Of a DNA stretch of 5,398 bases, positions 5,140-5,398 are shown piece after piece. The notes under the pieces are model-generated. The model was not told the DNA's origin, searched no databases, and worked only from the letters and a program-made list of their open reading frames with translations. The DNA is taken from NCBI GenBank assembly GCA_937957845.1, contig CALGOD010000847.1, positions 1 through 5,398 of the forward strand, in the 5' to 3' direction. The DNA comes from an uncultured Nocardiopsis sp. GTDB taxonomy: Bacteria; Actinomycetota; Actinomycetes; Streptosporangiales; Streptosporangiaceae. Every line of letters starts with the position of its first letter. The first letter of the stretch is position 1. Made by a program: the position numbers and the translations under genes.

Positions 5140-5397
5140 CTAGTGGGCCGCCTCCTTCTCACCCTCCGGGACGGAGTGGTGCAGGTGGTGGCCGCTGTGC
5201 GGCTCCACGTCTTCGAGCGACACGTTGTCCTTGGTGTACCAACGGGCCAGGGCGAGGCGGAGCTTACCGGGACCCTTGCGGGTCTTGGGGTTCTCCACGC
5301 CCTTGTCGTCGACCTCGGGCTCGCTGAGCGCGGTCGAGGTGATGAGCGGCTTGTTCTTCAGGACGTGGACCGTCTCGTCGGAACTGCGCTTGTGCAC
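5140..5397 (-). CDS. C-terminal part of an unrecognised protein with His-rich tail (cut by right edge)
   Basis: Eighty-five residues are visible before a TAG. The first complete codon is GTG (5395-5397), but the frame is still open at the edge and no ribosome-binding site can be seen, so this is more likely the end of a longer protein than a whole gene. It begins HKRSSDETVHVLKNKPL, is hydrophilic with a basic patch KTRKGPGKLRLALARWYTK, and ends with HSGHHLHHSVPEGEKEAAH, which could bind metal. There is no membrane segment in the visible part; a cytoplasmic tail of a membrane protein is one possibility. G/C-ending codons dominate, and two terminator-like hairpins follow the stop. I do not recognise the family. 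Confidence 0.6.
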   Translation of the reverse strand: MHKRSSDETVHVLKNKPLITSTALSEPEVDDKGVENPKTRKGPGKLRLALARWYTKDNVSLEDVEPHSGHHLHHSVPEGEKEAAH

Positions 5398-5398
5398 C

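Noticed and set aside
4758..5162. Minus-strand frame of 134 codons in the convergent gap
   Set aside because: A stretch near 4900-5010 has coding-like third positions, so a gene relic is not excluded. However, the frame overlaps the end of the rightmost gene, crosses two terminator hairpins and matches no family I know.

Overview
The window looks like chromosomal DNA from a high-GC actinomycete. Genes end most codons in G or C, one start is GTG, Shine-Dalgarno sequences are strong, and terminators are GC-rich stems without U-tracts. The proteins would suit Nocardiopsis, Thermobifida or Streptomonospora, but no marker fixes the genus. A plsC-type acyltransferase close to a FadD15-type acyl-CoA synthetase is, from memory, also seen in Mycobacterium (Rv2182c and fadD15/Rv2187), so this looks like a core lipid and sugar metabolism region rather than a genomic island.

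Layout: (1) 2-562 (+), the C-terminal part of a PlsC-family lysophosphatidate acyltransferase with a long basic tail, cut by the left edge. (2) 637-1584 (-), a complete ROK-family glucokinase, convergent with plsC across a short gap that can form hairpins. (3) 1585-1985, about 400 bp upstream of glucokinase: its ribosome-binding site, an AT-richer probable promoter, then a 59-bp imperfect direct repeat at a 140-bp spacing. (4) 1986-2435 (-), a small hydrophilic helical protein of unknown function. (5) 2436-2926, a divergent control region with a TATAGT box and a palindrome next to fadD. (6) 2927-4726 (+), a complete long-chain acyl-CoA synthetase. (7) 4727-5139, a convergent gap with three strong hairpins. 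(8) 5140 to the right edge (-), the end of an unrecognised protein with a His-rich C-terminus.

Functionally, the fatty acyl-CoA synthetase and the acyltransferase belong to fatty-acid activation and phospholipid assembly. The ROK glucokinase feeds glycolysis and, in Streptomyces, takes part in glucose repression. The small protein upstream of glucokinase sits where Streptomyces coelicolor has SCO2127, a gene reported to influence glucose kinase; homology is not established here.

I found no mobile element, CRISPR array, rRNA, tRNA or recognisable defence system. The most unusual items are the repeat upstream of glucokinase, the palindromic operator candidate before fadD, and a possible leaderless reading frame in the fadD leader. 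None of them proves a new system.
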